Positions 24,843 to 25,747 of a stretch of DNA of 25,747 nt are shown piece by piece. Both the position numbers and the translations under genes were made by a program. The DNA is taken from positions 1-25,747 of the forward strand of contig CAZQYB010000017.1 of assembly GCA_964597535.1 (NCBI GenBank), written 5' to 3'. The stretch's first letter is position 1. The number at the start of each line of letters is the position of its first letter. This DNA comes from CAZQYB01 sp964597535. Lineage in GTDB: Bacteria > Planctomycetota > Phycisphaerae > Sedimentisphaerales > Anaerobacaceae. The notes below the pieces were generated by a model that was given only the letters and a program-made list of their open reading frames with translations, was not told the origin of the DNA and made no database searches.

Positions 24843-25747
24843 TCAGGCCGTGTACGTTGATGCCGACGTGTCACCACCTCGGCCGGTCCAGTTCGTGTGG
24901 AAAAATTCGCCTCTCGGCTTATCAACGCGCTCGTAGGTATGAGCGCCGAAGTAATCCCGCATGGCCTGCAGCAGGTTCGCCGGCAGGCGGTCGTGCCGAT
25001 ACCCATCGTAGTAAGCCAGGGCAGAGCTCATTGCAGGTATTGGAACGCCCATCTGTATTGCAGCGGTAACGACTCGTCGCCAGGCAGATTGTGCCTTCTC
25101 AACGGCATCCTTGAAGAACGGGTCGAGCAGCAGGTTTTCCAGCTTCGGGTTTTTGTCGAAGGCTTCTTTGATTTTGCCCAAAAAGACCGAGCGAATGATG
25201 CAGCCGCCTCGCCACATCAAGGCGATACCGCCATAATTAAGGTTCCAGTTGTATTCTTTTGCGGCAGCCCGCATAAGCTGGTAGCCCTGTGCATAACTGA
25301 CTATCTTCGATGCGTACAGTGCCTTTCGCAAATCATTTATGAATTTCTCCTTATCGCCTCTGAATTTCGCCTTCGGTCCCTTGAGGACTTTGGATGCGGC
25401 GACACGCTCTTCTTTAAGCGCCGAGAGACATCGTGCGAAGACTGCCTCACCGATGAGCGTCAACGGTTGGCCTAAGTTCAACGCCTCTATACCGGTCCAT
25501 TTGCCCGTACCTTTTTGGCCGGCCGTATCGAGGATAAGCTCTGCAACTTCATTGCCGTCTTCGTCTTTATAGGCGAGTATGTCCCGCGTTATCTCGATAA
25601 GGTATGAGTCAAGTTCGCCCTCGTTCCACTGGGCAAAAACTTCGTGCATCTCTTGATTGCTCATTCCGAGACCTTCCTTCATCATCTGATAGGTCTCGCA
25701 AATCATCTGCATATCGCCGTACTCAATGCCGTTGTGCGTCATCTTAA
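24843..25747 (-). CDS. gnd: 6-phosphogluconate dehydrogenase, decarboxylating (C-terminal part, cut by window edge)
   Basis: Open at the window end: the reading frame continues past ATG 25742 to a Lys codon (25745-25743), which is the catalytic lysine of the K-M-x-H-N-G-I-E-Y-G-D motif, with the catalytic Glu in HNGIEYGD. The visible part is about the last 300 residues, the all-helical domain, with GTGKWTGIEALNLG, the insert GGCIIRSVFLGKI and the C-terminal TNWTGRGGDTSASTYTA typical of the long, roughly 480-residue enzymes. The N-terminal NADP-binding domain lies outside the window. The enzyme oxidises 6-phosphogluconate to ribulose 5-phosphate. First visible gene of the minus-strand group with uxaC. 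Confidence 0.95.
   Translation of the reverse strand, partial: KMTHNGIEYGDMQMICETYQMMKEGLGMSNQEMHEVFAQWNEGELDSYLIEITRDILAYKDEDGNEVAELILDTAGQKGTGKWTGIEALNLGQPLTLIGEAVFARCLSALKEERVAASKVLKGPKAKFRGDKEKFINDLRKALYASKIVSYAQGYQLMRAAAKEYNWNLNYGGIALMWRGGCIIRSVFLGKIKEAFDKNPKLENLLLDPFFKDAVEKAQSAWRRVVTAAIQMGVPIPAMSSALAYYDGYRHDRLPANLLQAMRDYFGAHTYERVDKPRGEFFHTNWTGRGGDTSASTYTA

Overview
The window reads as a chromosome fragment from a Gram-negative bacterium with an elaborate envelope, most likely a planctomycete and perhaps of the Phycisphaerae/Sedimentisphaerales type. That placement is inferred. It rests on several Tat-exported Gfo/Idh/MocA oxidoreductases, three DUF6807 ('PmoA-family') proteins, an exported xylose-isomerase-like TIM barrel with a lipobox, and a giant secreted TPR protein. 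No rRNA, tRNA or CRISPR array was seen, so the taxonomy cannot be confirmed here.

Layout. (1) Positions 1-351 are a non-coding leader holding a REP-like palindrome, a phased GTAAA/TTTAC dyad and a series of hairpins. It precedes two co-directional secreted TPR proteins (352-5733 and 5764-7113), which end at a strong intrinsic terminator. (2) Positions 7226-15274 are a minus-strand carbohydrate-type cluster read right to left: a lipoprotein-like oxidoreductase, two tandem DUF6807 proteins, a PA14-like/poly-Asp/DUF6807 fusion, and two Tat-dependent Gfo/Idh/MocA oxidoreductases. (3) A divergent promoter region (15275-15571) separates this from a plus-strand pair of Tat lipoproteins, an oxidoreductase and a sugar isomerase/epimerase-like protein. 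(4) Positions 18030-22292 are a nucleic-acid-maintenance cluster: PolX, which may be leaderless, then a THEP1-type NTPase, a Clp1/Grc3-type polynucleotide 5'-kinase and the RNA 3'-phosphate cyclase RtcA. (5) After a possibly structured intergenic region comes a small SAM-dependent methyltransferase. It converges on a minus-strand operon of gnd (partial), a small membrane protein and uxaC.

How the genes may work together. The exported oxidoreductases, DUF6807 proteins and isomerase-like protein look like a periplasmic sugar or glycoside modification pathway, and uxaC and gnd would handle uronate and sugar-acid carbon in the cytoplasm. The most unusual grouping is kinase plus cyclase plus NTPase behind PolX: it pairs an enzyme that remodels RNA 5' ends with one that remodels 3' ends, with no recognisable ligase in the window. 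Other points to check are an apparent ATA start codon in front of a good Tat signal (9748), nearly identical Tat-lipoprotein signal peptides on two unrelated proteins, and the structured leader of the TPR operon with a possible alternative pairing.
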